A stretch of 64,000 nt of DNA from Antrihabitans auranticaus (lineage in GTDB: Bacteria > Actinomycetota > Actinomycetes > Mycobacteriales > Mycobacteriaceae): NCBI RefSeq assembly GCF_016481275.1, contig NZ_JAEMNW010000008.1, positions 123,379-187,378 of the forward strand, written 5' to 3'. Below the pieces are notes generated by a model that was not told the DNA's origin, did no database searches, and saw only the letters and a list, made by a program, of their open reading frames with translations. The stretch's first letter is position 1; the number at the start of each line of letters is the position of its first letter. The position numbers and the translations under genes are program-made. Of the stretch, positions 28,184 through 36,569 are shown one piece after another.

Positions 28184-29208
28184 CTTCTCTTCACCAGTTT
28201 CCGAACGGGTCCTGCGCCGAGAGCTGCCACTGTCGCGACACCGGGCAGAACGAAGAACCAGCCCAGCTGCCCGAAGGCGCGGAAGCCGATGGCAGTGGTC
28301 GAATCGTTGAGTGCCGCTACGGAATCGAAGTTCTCGACGTTGTCGTTCATGACGCCGATCAGGCCGGCAAACTCGGAGGTCATCGGTTGCCAACGGTTTT
28401 CGAGCTCGTCGATGCCGCCGAGGTCGGCGGCAGGATGGCTGTCCCGCACTGCCTTGGTATAGCGGCTGTTCAGTTCGCCCTGCCCGCCGACGAGGGTCAC
28501 GAAGTAGCCCTGCACTTTTCGAACTTCGTCGTGAGTCAGCACGGTCGAAAAGTCGTCGAGAATTGGGTCGGCGGCAGGTGCCTTCTCGAATATGCCGAAT
28601 GCAAGCGGTGCGATGACGAGTCCTGCTCCGAGGAGCACTCCGGCAGCTGTCAGAACCGGTGAGCGATCGCCGCGGCGCGCACGGCGAAACCCGATGATGC
28701 CGATTGCCGTCAATGCGGCGCCGGGCAGTGCAAAGAACCACGGCATCGCCGAGAAGGGCGGAAGGGACGAAAGCTGTTCGTAGTTGGCAACGTTGGCCGA
28801 CATGGTGTCGAGCATCGACGACATGTCCGCACGAATCGCGGGATAGTCGCGGACGAAGGTATCGACGTACGAATATTGGCCGGTTGGGGCGTTCCCGGAT
28901 CCCTGCAGTGTGAGGACATTCTGGCGAGCACCCTCGATTGCCTGTAGGTCGGCCTGCAAGCTGTCGACGTGAGCCGTCGACATATATGGGCCGAACTCGG
29001 CAAGCATGCGTTCGCCCTTCGCCGACCGCGGAAACATCCCGAGCACGATCGGTAGCAGGATGAGGGCGACCCCGATAGCGGCGACCACCGCGAATGCGAC
29101 ATGCGGTTGTGCAGGCGAGCCGCGCTCGACGGCGCGACTGTGCCAGGAGGCGTGATCGTCGTATGCGGGCAGCTCCGAGGTATCGGAGGGTGTCGGCGGG
29201 GCGGGCAC
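28180..29208 (-). CDS. Four-helix membrane protein made of two duplicated halves
   Basis: A 342-residue protein. Each half has a membrane helix, an extracytoplasmic helical domain of about 100 residues and a second membrane helix preceded by the same motif: PWFFALPGAALTAIG in the first half and LGWFFVLPGVATVAAL in the second. This indicates an internal tandem duplication. The start is GTG overlapping the TAG of the upstream gene (TAGTG), and its stop overlaps the lipoprotein start, so it is translationally locked between the two paralogues. No known family is recognised. A scaffold or receptor for the two exported proteins is a guess. Confidence 0.8.
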   Translation of the reverse strand: MPAPPTPSDTSELPAYDDHASWHSRAVERGSPAQPHVAFAVVAAIGVALILLPIVLGMFPRSAKGERMLAEFGPYMSTAHVDSLQADLQAIEGARQNVLTLQGSGNAPTGQYSYVDTFVRDYPAIRADMSSMLDTMSANVANYEQLSSLPPFSAMPWFFALPGAALTAIGIIGFRRARRGDRSPVLTAAGVLLGAGLVIAPLAFGIFEKAPAADPILDDFSTVLTHDEVRKVQGYFVTLVGGQGELNSRYTKAVRDSHPAADLGGIDELENRWQPMTSEFAGLIGVMNDNVENFDSVAALNDSTTAIGFRAFGQLGWFFVLPGVATVAALGAGPVRKLVKRR

Positions 29209-30212
29209 TATCGGTTCCGTGCCCCGGCGATGCGGTCGGCGCTGAAGAAGAGCGCCACACCGAGTAGGCCGCCGACAACGAGTGCGGGGATCACCCAGAT
29301 CGGGAGGTTGTGCTCGCGCGGGACGTCGATCGTGCGCGCTGCCAACGCCGGATCTGCCACGGATTGCGCCGGTTGAGCGGCGGGGACTACGGCGGGAGTG
29401 CCTGGATCGGGCACCGGTCCCCCAGGGGCCGGGGTCGCAGGCGGGGCGGCGGGCAACGCGGCGGCCGGAGTGCCGGGAACGGGCGCTGCGGGAGCCGGCC
29501 CGGCGGCTGGGGTGAGTGCGGTACCGCCGCGGTACTGACCGGCAAGGTGCCACAAGCCCGTGAAATTGTTGAACGGTCCGCCGACGATCTGGCTCGTCCA
29601 TTCGATGACGAAGCTGCCGTTGGCCGGGTCGATCGTGCCGCGAATTCCGCTGGTCTTACCCGGCAGACCGCCTCCGGGCTTCGGTGAGCCCTGATTGAAC
29701 ACCTGGTTGTTCCAGGTCACGCCGAGCGCGCTGAGGTCGCCGCTCAGGACATTCCCGGTCGCGAAGATCTGGGGGAGCGCTGTCCCGCCGCCGGTTTGCG
29801 GGTCGACCGGATTGGTCGCCGTAGCGAAGCCGACTCCGTAGAACCGCACGGGCGTCGTGACGCTGCCCGACGTCGCGTTGCCGCTGCCGTCGAACGCCTG
29901 CGCTGGCTGTGGTTGATACGAGCCGCTCAGCAACCCGCCATCGCTGCCCGCAGAGAGCGGCGTGACGCTTTGGTCACTGCACCCGGAGTCACTGTTGGAC
30001 AGGAACGGACCGCTCGCATCGCCTGTCGGCAGAATCATCCGGAAGAAGCTGCCGCTGACAGCGCCGCCCGAGCACACGCCCGGTGAAAGCGCGAAGAGGC
30101 CGTTGAGCGGAACTGTCGATTCGGCCTCCGCGGCCGGCGCAACTGCCAGAGTCGAGAATCCCGCAATTGCGATGGCGGCGGCAGCCCGTAACCCTCGTCG
30201 TACCAGAACCAT
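29208..30212 (-). CDS. Exported type I membrane protein, paralogue of the lipoprotein at 27356
   Basis: A 334-residue protein: signal peptide (ending near APAAEA), a domain of about 200 residues (NGLFALSPGVCSGGAVSGSF through EWTSQIVGGPFNNFTGLWHL), a Pro/Ala-rich stalk, and a C-terminal transmembrane helix (IWVIPALVVGGLLGVALFF) with a basic end. So it is anchored at the C terminus while its paralogue is anchored by lipid at the N terminus. Two extra cysteines (SPGVCSGG and SGCSDQ) may form a disulfide. It is the first gene of the coupled set; AAGGGA precedes the ATG. Confidence 0.82.
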   Translation of the reverse strand: MVLVRRGLRAAAAIAIAGFSTLAVAPAAEAESTVPLNGLFALSPGVCSGGAVSGSFFRMILPTGDASGPFLSNSDSGCSDQSVTPLSAGSDGGLLSGSYQPQPAQAFDGSGNATSGSVTTPVRFYGVGFATATNPVDPQTGGGTALPQIFATGNVLSGDLSALGVTWNNQVFNQGSPKPGGGLPGKTSGIRGTIDPANGSFVIEWTSQIVGGPFNNFTGLWHLAGQYRGGTALTPAAGPAPAAPVPGTPAAALPAAPPATPAPGGPVPDPGTPAVVPAAQPAQSVADPALAARTIDVPREHNLPIWVIPALVVGGLLGVALFFSADRIAGARNR

Positions 30213-30406
30213 TGTTTTCCCTTGCCGTTCGCCGATAGTGCGGAGCGCTGGTGCGGTGCGCGCAGCGCAACGCCGACCTCGCGGCCCGCGCTTTCATCGG
30301 AACGCACCGGGGCAGTTCGGTCACGAGTTTCACCCAGCGTGAATCGAACTATTGGGACGGAACAGCAGGTGGACCTCGTCGGCAGTGACGAGGCTCATGG
30401 CTCGGC

Positions 30407-30865
30407 TCAGGCAGGTTTGGTGAGATTGGTCAGCGCCAGCTGCCACTCGTCTGTGAACGGAAGATGAAACGCCACGCTGTCGACGCCTGTGACACCTTCG
30501 TACGTGACGTGCAGCAGCGGCATCTCGGTCGCGAACCCTAGGTGGGAGCCGACGAGGTCGACCTTGTGGATGTCTTCGAGCAGCACTTCGAAGTCGTGTT
30601 CGCCGTCCGTAGAGACGAACCCGAGTCGGCCGGCCGCAATGACCAACGTGCCCAGCACGGATTCCGGAGACGTGCCCGCAGACTCGAGACCGAGGAAGCG
30701 CGTGAGGCGTTGTTCGCGGACGATCTCCTTGGCGGGGTACTTCTGGGAGAGGCGATATCCCGTTGTCTGGCGAGATGGGACCAGCACCAATTTGTTCACC
30801 AGGTAGCCGAGCACCACGACGGCGACGATCAGCAGAATGAACAGGACGATCCCGATAATCTCCAC
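30407..30865 (-). CDS. Membrane-anchored PH-like protein, paralogue of 20665-21138
   Basis: A 152-residue protein: an N-terminal membrane helix (IIGIVLFILLIVAVVVLGYLV) and a cytoplasmic beta domain with FLGLESAG, GTLVIAAGRLGF and HLPFTDEWQLALTNL, matching the paralogue position by position. The GTG start has no clear Shine-Dalgarno but lies 17 bases after the HAD gene stop, so reinitiation is likely. Function unknown. Confidence 0.65.
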   Translation of the reverse strand: MEIIGIVLFILLIVAVVVLGYLVNKLVLVPSRQTTGYRLSQKYPAKEIVREQRLTRFLGLESAGTSPESVLGTLVIAAGRLGFVSTDGEHDFEVLLEDIHKVDLVGSHLGFATEMPLLHVTYEGVTGVDSVAFHLPFTDEWQLALTNLTKPA

Positions 30866-30882
30866 CGCGGAAGAATAGGCCG

Positions 30883-31581
30883 TCAGCAGTCGAGTTTGTT
30901 CGCAAGATCCTCGAAGTCGGTCGCATTGATGTCGAACTCGTCCTCGAACTCGAGGTCGACAGCGCCGTCGGGGCCGAACTCGAGCGGTCGTGCAACGAAT
31001 GCGGTCCGGAATCCGAGCGCGGCGGCGGCGCGGATGTCGTACTTGTGGCTCGCCACCATCATGATGTCGGCAGGGCGCAGGCCCAGATAGGTCGCTGCCA
31101 TGGCGTAGACGGCCGGATCGGGTTTGAACGCCTGCGCCATCTCTGCGGTGAAGATGGCGTCCCACGGCAATCCGGCGGTTTTCGACATATTCACGACGGC
31201 GCTGACATCGGCGTTCGACAGCGTCGCGAGAGTGAAGCGGGTGCGGAGTCGATTCAGGCCGGGGACGGCGTCGGGCCACGGGCGCAGCCGCTGCCAGGCG
31301 AGGGCGAGTTCCGCCGCTTCCGGCTCGGAATAGCGGATCGCGAACTCGTCGAGCAGCCCGTCCAGGGTTCCGCGGTAAATCGAATGCACGCTCGTCCACG
31401 TGCCGGAATCGACGGGTACAGCTGCAACCCCCGCGAAGTAGGCTGCTCGCCAACGAGTTACGAAACCTGTCCAGTCGATTTCTGGATTCCGTCCGGCGTC
31501 GATCCGGACGGCTTCGTCGCGAACCGTCGAGAAGAAATCGGTCGCGGTGCCTTGGACGTCGAACAGCAAGGCCTTTGTCAT
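30883..31581 (-). CDS. HAD-superfamily hydrolase, haloacid dehalogenase type II-like
   Basis: A 232-residue HAD protein. The nucleophile Asp is in LLFDVQGTATDF, motif II is TLSNAD, motif III Lys is in FKPDPAVY, and motif IV is in MMVASHKYDIRAA. The spacing and the SHKYD segment fit L-2-haloacid dehalogenases, but related phosphatases cannot be excluded. It is followed by the PH-like gene on the same strand. Confidence 0.82.
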   Translation of the reverse strand: MTKALLFDVQGTATDFFSTVRDEAVRIDAGRNPEIDWTGFVTRWRAAYFAGVAAVPVDSGTWTSVHSIYRGTLDGLLDEFAIRYSEPEAAELALAWQRLRPWPDAVPGLNRLRTRFTLATLSNADVSAVVNMSKTAGLPWDAIFTAEMAQAFKPDPAVYAMAATYLGLRPADIMMVASHKYDIRAAAALGFRTAFVARPLEFGPDGAVDLEFEDEFDINATDFEDLANKLDC

Positions 31582-31714
31582 GACTGTGATCTTGCCAGTG
31601 ACAAATGGCTGTCAAGAGGCGGAAAACTCATCCAGAACGTGACGTGCGTCATTGTGATCATGCGCAAAGTTAAGGGAGCCTAACCTTTCGCATTTGTGGA
31701 TTGAGGGTGATTGT

Positions 31715-31957
31715 ATGAGTGCCGAAGCGGGCGAACTGGAGTTCAGCCTCGACCTCACGCTTGGCGAAGCGCATCGTCGTTCCGCCGTGCTGCAGGCAAT
31801 CGGTGACGATTGGGATCCGATCGCGGTGCTCGCGGCCGAAGAGCAGGCGTACGACATGCTCTACTCCGGTCTCGACAGCGACCAGCAGCGCATCTACGAC
31901 GAGTTGGTGGTCGCAGGCGTCCTACCGAACAGGGCGGTGCGTGATCATGCCAATTGA
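31715..31957 (+). CDS. Small DUF6400-like protein
   Basis: An 80-residue acidic soluble protein: FSLDLTLGEAHRRSAVLQAIGDDWDP, then VLAAEEQAYDMLYSGLDSDQQRIYDELVVAGVLP. This fits my recollection of the DUF6400 family of actinobacteria. GAGGG precedes the ATG. It overlaps the zinc-ribbon gene by 11 bases. Function unknown. Confidence 0.7.
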   Translation: MSAEAGELEFSLDLTLGEAHRRSAVLQAIGDDWDPIAVLAAEEQAYDMLYSGLDSDQQRIYDELVVAGVLPNRAVRDHAN

Positions 31958-32183
31958 TCCCACCGCTGACTTCGGTCGGCGCGCATGGTTGCCCTGCCCG
32001 GCCTGCGCGCACAACGTGGGTTGCGGTGACTGCGGTAGCGGCAAGAACTGCGACAACCACTGGCAGTACCTGCTCAGCAACAAGGGACCGCAGGTTTTCC
32101 TGCAGTGCAGTGACTGCGCGCATCTGTGGGCTTTCGACTCCCGCGACCGCACCTACCTCGCGCCGAAAGTGTGCTTGGGCTGA
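31947..32183 (+). CDS. Small zinc-ribbon protein
   Basis: A 78-residue protein with cysteine pairs suited to zinc: LPCPACAHN, GCGDCGSGKNC and LQCSDCAHLW, plus HWQYLLSN between them. Small proteins of this shape are common hypotheticals in mycolic-acid bacteria. The ATG at 31947 lies inside the end of the previous gene, so translation is coupled. Nucleic-acid or protein binding is possible; nothing catalytic is visible. Confidence 0.7.
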   Translation: MPIDPTADFGRRAWLPCPACAHNVGCGDCGSGKNCDNHWQYLLSNKGPQVFLQCSDCAHLWAFDSRDRTYLAPKVCLG

Positions 32184-32253
32184 CCCCGTACGCGCTTGCC
32201 GAGTCCATGGACTCTTTAACCGCGCACAGGGCCGCAGACCCTCATTTCTCCGT

Positions 32254-32301
32254 ATCTGCGGTTGTTTTGCGTTGCTACATCCGCAGATGCCGATCTATTA
32301 T
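32254..32301 (+). promoter_or_regulatory. Inverted repeat and -10 element before the molybdate operon
   Basis: ATCTGCGG (32254-32261) and CCGCAGAT (32281-32288) form an exact inverted repeat with 19 bases between. TATTAT (32296-32301) lies seven bases before the GTG start and fits a -10 box, which would make a leaderless mRNA starting at or near the GTG. The repeat would flank the -35 region, a good place for repression. The HTH-TOBE protein encoded next is the obvious candidate binder. Confidence 0.5.
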
Positions 32302-32307
32302 CTCGGC

Positions 32308-32715
32308 GTGCCCGAGTTCAGGATTCGTGAAGCCGCCGAGTTGCTGGGTGTCAGTGATGACACCGTCCGCCGGTGGGTCGACAACGGCAGCTTGCCGGCG
32401 ACCGCAGACGGATCCGGCCGCAAAGTGATCGACGGCGCGACCCTCGCCAGCTTCGCGCGGTCCAATTCGGCGCCCGCGGCCCGTGATCCGCTCGGCGTCG
32501 GAAGCTCTGCCCGCAATCGCTTCGTCGGCCTCGTCACCAATGTTGTGACCGACAAGGTGATGGCTCAGGTCGAGTTGCAATGCGGTCCGTTCACGGTTGT
32601 CTCGTTGATGAGTTCCGAGGCGGTGCGCGAGTTGAAGTTGGAGCCCGGCAGCGTCGCTGTCGCGGTCGTCAAGGCAACCACGGTGATCGTGGAGACCCCA
32701 CTAGGAGAGTCGTGA
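32308..32715 (+). CDS. HTH-TOBE molybdate-binding regulator
   Basis: A 135-residue protein with an N-terminal excisionase/MerR-like helix-turn-helix (FRIREAAELLGVSDDTVRRWVDNGSLPA) and a C-terminal Mop/TOBE domain (RNRFVGLVTNVVTDKVMAQVELQCG to VAVVKATTVIVE) that binds molybdate or tungstate. The GTG at 32308 is chosen because relatives start at this point and a -10 box lies just upstream. The stop overlaps modA (GTGA). It probably senses molybdate and controls the operon. Confidence 0.82.
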   Translation: MPEFRIREAAELLGVSDDTVRRWVDNGSLPATADGSGRKVIDGATLASFARSNSAPAARDPLGVGSSARNRFVGLVTNVVTDKVMAQVELQCGPFTVVSLMSSEAVRELKLEPGSVAVAVVKATTVIVETPLGES

Positions 32716-33467
32716 ATCGCGGAGTTGGAATTGCGCTGGTCGGTGCCCTATCGGTGGCGCTCGTTGCTGGTTGCGGGTCGGACGACAACGACAAGCAGAC
32801 CGTCACGGTCTTTGCGGCAGCGTCGTTGAAGAACACGTTCACCGAGCTGGAGAAGCAGTTCGAGGCCGACAACAAAGACACCGACCTGGTGTTCAACTTC
32901 GCAGGGTCCTCGGACCTCGCGGCCCAACTCGACTCCGGCGCTCGCGCAGACGTCTTCGCGTCGGCGGACACGAACAACATGAAGAAGGTCACCGACGCCG
33001 GGCTCGCGGCGGGAACGCCGGTGAACTTTGCGACCAACACGCTGACGATCGTGGTGGCACCGGGCAACCCCGATGGCATCGGTTCGTTCGCCGACCTCAC
33101 CAAGCCGGGTGTGTCAGTCGTGGTGTGCGCGCCCGCGGTGCCGTGTGGGAACGCAACCAAGAAGGTGGAGGACGCCACCGGTACCGACATCTCACCGGTC
33201 AGCGAAGAGCAGAGCGTTACCGACGTCCTCAACAAGGTGACCTCGGGGCAGGCGGATGCGGGAGTCGTGTACGTGACCGACGCTGCCGCGGCTGGTGACA
33301 ACGTCACGGCGGTGCCGTTCGCCGAGTCGTCGGGCGCGGTCAACACCTACCCGATCGTCACGTTGAAAGATTCCGCGGACGCTACGCTTGCCCAGAAATT
33401 CGTCGACCTCGTCACTGGTCCGAAGGGCCAGGACGTGCTGAGCAAGGCAGGTTTCGGAGGCGCATGA
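32712..33467 (+). CDS. modA: Molybdate ABC transporter substrate-binding lipoprotein
   Basis: A 251-residue lipoprotein (lipobox VAGC) with the ModA fold: [20 protein letters not shown] at the start (the Ser of AAASL contacts the oxyanion) and [24 protein letters not shown] for the second contact site. It captures molybdate at the outer membrane-facing surface and delivers it to ModBC. GTG start, overlapping the regulator stop, with AGGAG upstream. Confidence 0.93.
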   Translation: MNRGVGIALVGALSVALVAGCGSDDNDKQTVTVFAAASLKNTFTELEKQFEADNKDTDLVFNFAGSSDLAAQLDSGARADVFASADTNNMKKVTDAGLAAGTPVNFATNTLTIVVAPGNPDGIGSFADLTKPGVSVVVCAPAVPCGNATKKVEDATGTDISPVSEEQSVTDVLNKVTSGQADAGVVYVTDAAAAGDNVTAVPFAESSGAVNTYPIVTLKDSADATLAQKFVDLVTGPKGQDVLSKAGFGGA

Positions 33468-34273
33468 TCGGGACGCGACGGCACGCCGGTCCGCGCACCG
33501 GTCTGCCGTCGTGGATCTACGTGCCTGCCGTTGTCGGTGGATTGTTCGTCGTTCTGCCTCTGGTTGCGATGCTCGGCACCGTCGAGTGGGGCCGGTTCGT
33601 CGAGCTGGTCACCTCGCAATCCTCGGTTGCCGCATTGGAATTGAGCTTGCGCACAGCTTCGGTGAGTACGGCTCTGTGCGTGGTATTCGGCATTCCGATG
33701 GCAGCTGTGCTGGCGCGCAGCAATTTTCGCGGTCTGCCGGTATTGCGGTCGCTGATCCTGCTGCCACTGGTACTTCCGCCGGTCGTGGGCGGAATCGCCC
33801 TGCTCTACACCTTCGGCCGGAAAGGGCTCCTCGGGGAGTACCTCGAGGTGGTCGGTATCCGAATCGCATTCTCCACCACGGCAGTTGTGCTCGCGCAGAC
33901 CTTCGTCGCGTTGCCGTTCCTCGTCGTGAGTCTCGAAGGCGCGATGCGCACCGCAGGACAGCGCTACGAAGCGGTTGCGTCGACACTGGGCGCTTCGCCG
34001 ACAACCGTGCTGCGGCGGGTGACGCTTCCACTGGTGCTGCCGGGTCTGCTCTCGGGCGCTGTGCTCGCATTTGCCAGGGCTCTGGGCGAATTCGGTGCGA
34101 CGCTGACCTTCGCCGGCAGTCTGGAGGGCGTCACGAGGACGCTGCCCCTCGAGATCTACCTGCAGCGCGAGTCCGATGCCGATGCGGCGGTTGCCCTTTC
34201 GCTGGTACTGGTGGTTGTGGCGATACTTATAGTGGTCGCGGTCCGGCGGCGGACCGCCGCAGGTGCGTTGTGA
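33464..34273 (+). CDS. modB: Molybdate ABC transporter permease
   Basis: A 269-residue permease with about six membrane helices. The EAA motif is in [34 protein letters not shown], the contact site for the ATPase. ATGA overlap with modA and GTGA overlap with modC show tight coupling. It forms the homodimeric channel for molybdate import. Confidence 0.93.
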   Translation: MIGTRRHAGPRTGLPSWIYVPAVVGGLFVVLPLVAMLGTVEWGRFVELVTSQSSVAALELSLRTASVSTALCVVFGIPMAAVLARSNFRGLPVLRSLILLPLVLPPVVGGIALLYTFGRKGLLGEYLEVVGIRIAFSTTAVVLAQTFVALPFLVVSLEGAMRTAGQRYEAVASTLGASPTTVLRRVTLPLVLPGLLSGAVLAFARALGEFGATLTFAGSLEGVTRTLPLEIYLQRESDADAAVALSLVLVVVAILIVVAVRRRTAAGAL

Positions 34274-35346
34274 GTGGGCTTCTCGTCCGCGCGGTCGTGC
34301 GAGATCGCGATTTCGACGTCGAACTGCCCGTAGCGCAGGGCACGGTGACTGCCGTGCTCGGGCCGAACGGCGCAGGCAAGTCGACGCTCCTCGACGTGGT
34401 CGCGGGCTTGCTACGCCCCGACAGCGGATACGTCGAACTCGACGACCGAGTGCTTACCGACACGGAAGGGCGCGTCGAGGTACCGCCCCACAAGCGCGGC
34501 GTTGCGCTACTTGCCCAGCAGGCCTTGCTGTTTCCGCATATGAGCGTCACCGCGAACGTGGAGTTCGCGCCGCGCAGCGCCGGGGCCTCGCGGCAGGACG
34601 CCCGTGTCAAAGCCCGGGAATGGCTGACGGCAGTCGACGCGCTCGAGTTCGCCGACCGGCGACCCAGTGCGCTCAGCGGCGGTCAAGCGCAGCGAGTTGC
34701 GGTGGCGCGGGCGCTCGCGGCCGATCCACGCCTGTTGCTTCTCGACGAGCCGCTGGCGGCTCTGGACGTCACAGCGGCACCGGCTGTGCGAAGCCTGCTG
34801 CGGAAAGTGCTGCGCAGTGGCGAACGAACAGCGCTGTTGGTGACCCATGACGCGCTCGACGCGCTTGCGCTGGCAGACCGCGTGGTTGTCGTGGACGGTG
34901 GGAAGGTCGTCGAAGAAGGCGAAGTGCGGCAGGTACTTTCACGCCCTCGTAGTGCTTTCGCTGCGCGAATCGCGGGAATCAATCTGCGCAGCGGCCGAAT
35001 CGAAGCCGACGGAGTGTTGCGCACCGATGCCGGGGAATCGGTCTACGGCGCCACCGCGGAACCGATCGCGGTGGGGGAGCGCGCTGTTGCCGTCTTCAGC
35101 CCCGCCGCGGTCGCCGTCTACGTGGACCTGCCGACCGGCAGTCCACGCAACCACTTCACGGTTGCCATCGCTGAGATCGAGAATCGCGGCGACCTCATCC
35201 GCGTCCGCGGCGAGGAAGACCGCCATCATGCCGCTTTGATGGCCGACGTCACCCCCGCCGCAGCGGCAGATCTCGACCTGACGCCGGGAAAGGTCGTTCA
35301 GTTCGTCGTCAAGGCAACTGAAACGGCGATCTATTCGATCAGCTGA
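34270..35346 (+). CDS. modC: Molybdate ABC transporter ATPase
   Basis: A 358-residue ATPase: Walker [10 protein letters not shown], signature LSGGQAQR, Walker [12 protein letters not shown], the switch His in LLVTHD, and a C-terminal TOBE domain (about residues 290-358) for feedback by molybdate. GTG start chosen because it overlaps the modB stop and leaves a normal N terminus. Its stop overlaps the convergent aminotransferase gene by 8 bases. Confidence 0.93.
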   Translation: MSGLLVRAVVRDRDFDVELPVAQGTVTAVLGPNGAGKSTLLDVVAGLLRPDSGYVELDDRVLTDTEGRVEVPPHKRGVALLAQQALLFPHMSVTANVEFAPRSAGASRQDARVKAREWLTAVDALEFADRRPSALSGGQAQRVAVARALAADPRLLLLDEPLAALDVTAAPAVRSLLRKVLRSGERTALLVTHDALDALALADRVVVVDGGKVVEEGEVRQVLSRPRSAFAARIAGINLRSGRIEADGVLRTDAGESVYGATAEPIAVGERAVAVFSPAAVAVYVDLPTGSPRNHFTVAIAEIENRGDLIRVRGEEDRHHAALMADVTPAAAADLDLTPGKVVQFVVKATETAIYSIS

Positions 35347-36253
35347 GCTCGGTCACCCAGCCGTGCAACGCATCCGAACGGACGGTCGCAGAGTGCCGCT
35401 TGCGCAGGGTCTGTGCGATAGGTCCGTGCACACGATCTCCGACGCTTCGACCGTCGACCTCGACCACGTGCGCGACGCCCGCCGACGTACCTGTCACGAA
35501 GACTTCGTCGGCGATGTAGAGCTCGGTCATGTCGACGTGCCGTTCGACGACCGGGATGCCCTCTTCGGCAGCCAGCGTCAGCACGGTCCGGCGATTGATC
35601 CCGTCCAGGATGTCGCAGGACGGGTCCGGCGTGATGAGCGTCCCGCCGCGCACCAGGAAGATGTTGGCTGCGCTCAGCTCGCAGACGTGGCCGTTGCCGT
35701 CGAGGAAGATGCAATCGTCGTAGCCGCTGTCGATTGCGTCCTGCTTCGCGAGGACGGAATTGACGTAGGCGCCATTGACTTTCGCGCGCGACGGGATGGC
35801 GTCGTCCGGAATCCGGCGCCACGGGCTCGTCTTCAGCCGAATGCCGTCCTGCGGGACGATCGGGGTGGCGTTGTAGACGAACATGCTGACCTTGGTGTGG
35901 CAGCCGCGGACCCGTGTGCCCGGGATCGATTCGTCGACGTGGACCGTCGCCCGGACGAAAACGTCACGTCCCGGGTCGTTTGCGCCGATGAGTTCGTCGG
36001 TCACCGCGAGGAAACGCTCGAAGTCCCATTCCTTCGCGAACTGGTCGATACCAATGATCTTGCAGGACTCCACGAGTCGCTGGAAGTGATCACGCAGACG
36101 GAACGCGGTCCGGCGGGTGCCGTCGACGTGCACCGGGAAAACCGTGTAGACGCTCAGCCCGTATAGCACCGCAGACGTGGCAACTCCCAGCGTTGCCTGC
36201 GCTGAGCCGACGATGCTGTCGCCGAAATACACCTTGGGATACGGGGTTGCCAT
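35339..36253 (-). CDS. Class IV aminotransferase (branched-chain aminotransferase/ADC lyase family)
   Basis: A 304-residue fold type IV PLP enzyme. The Schiff-base Lys is in SRAKVNGAYVNS, and the cofactor phosphate site is in CELSAANIFLVRGG and DGINRRTVLTLA. The N terminus starts at ATPYPKVYFGDSIV. It could be a branched-chain or D-amino acid aminotransferase or an aminodeoxychorismate lyase; the sequence does not decide. The ATG has no clear Shine-Dalgarno, so a short leader is possible. Confidence 0.8.
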   Translation of the reverse strand: MATPYPKVYFGDSIVGSAQATLGVATSAVLYGLSVYTVFPVHVDGTRRTAFRLRDHFQRLVESCKIIGIDQFAKEWDFERFLAVTDELIGANDPGRDVFVRATVHVDESIPGTRVRGCHTKVSMFVYNATPIVPQDGIRLKTSPWRRIPDDAIPSRAKVNGAYVNSVLAKQDAIDSGYDDCIFLDGNGHVCELSAANIFLVRGGTLITPDPSCDILDGINRRTVLTLAAEEGIPVVERHVDMTELYIADEVFVTGTSAGVAHVVEVDGRSVGDRVHGPIAQTLRKRHSATVRSDALHGWVTELS

Positions 36254-36351
36254 GCGGGGGAGCCTATGAAACCGCGCGCCCAAATGGAAATCGATTCTGG
36301 GTGGCATTCGTCATGAATCCAGGACGGAGAACGCCGTGTGTCGAAAGAGAG

Positions 36352-36424
36352 TGCCCCCGGCAGGATTCGAACCTGCGGCCTTCTGCTCCGGAGGCAGACG
36401 CTCTATCCCCTGAGCTACGGGGGC
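36352..36424 (-). tRNA. tRNA-Arg (anticodon CCG)
   Basis: Read on the minus strand, 73 bases fold as a standard tRNA: acceptor stem GCCCCCG/CGGGGGC, a D-arm GCTCAGGGGATAGAGC, anticodon stem TCTGC/GCAGA with loop CTCCGGA (anticodon CCG), and T-arm with GGTTCGAATCC. The discriminator is A and CCA is not encoded. The rest of the gap 36254-36569 shows no gene or repeat. Confidence 0.95.
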
Positions 36425-36569
36425 GCACCGAACAATCGGTGTCGCCGTTGGGCGGTGTAACCCTAACGCACACTGCGCGCCGGACCAAAGTCGGCCCTGG
36501 GACCAGCCGAGCAGGCGGACAGCCGAGCAAACGCCGAGTGGTTTGCGCGACAATCGCCTGCTCGACGAC

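Noticed and set aside
30374..30393. A terminator downstream of the PH-like gene at 30407
   Set aside because: The stem CCTCGTC/GACGAGG exists but there is no T-run on the relevant strand.
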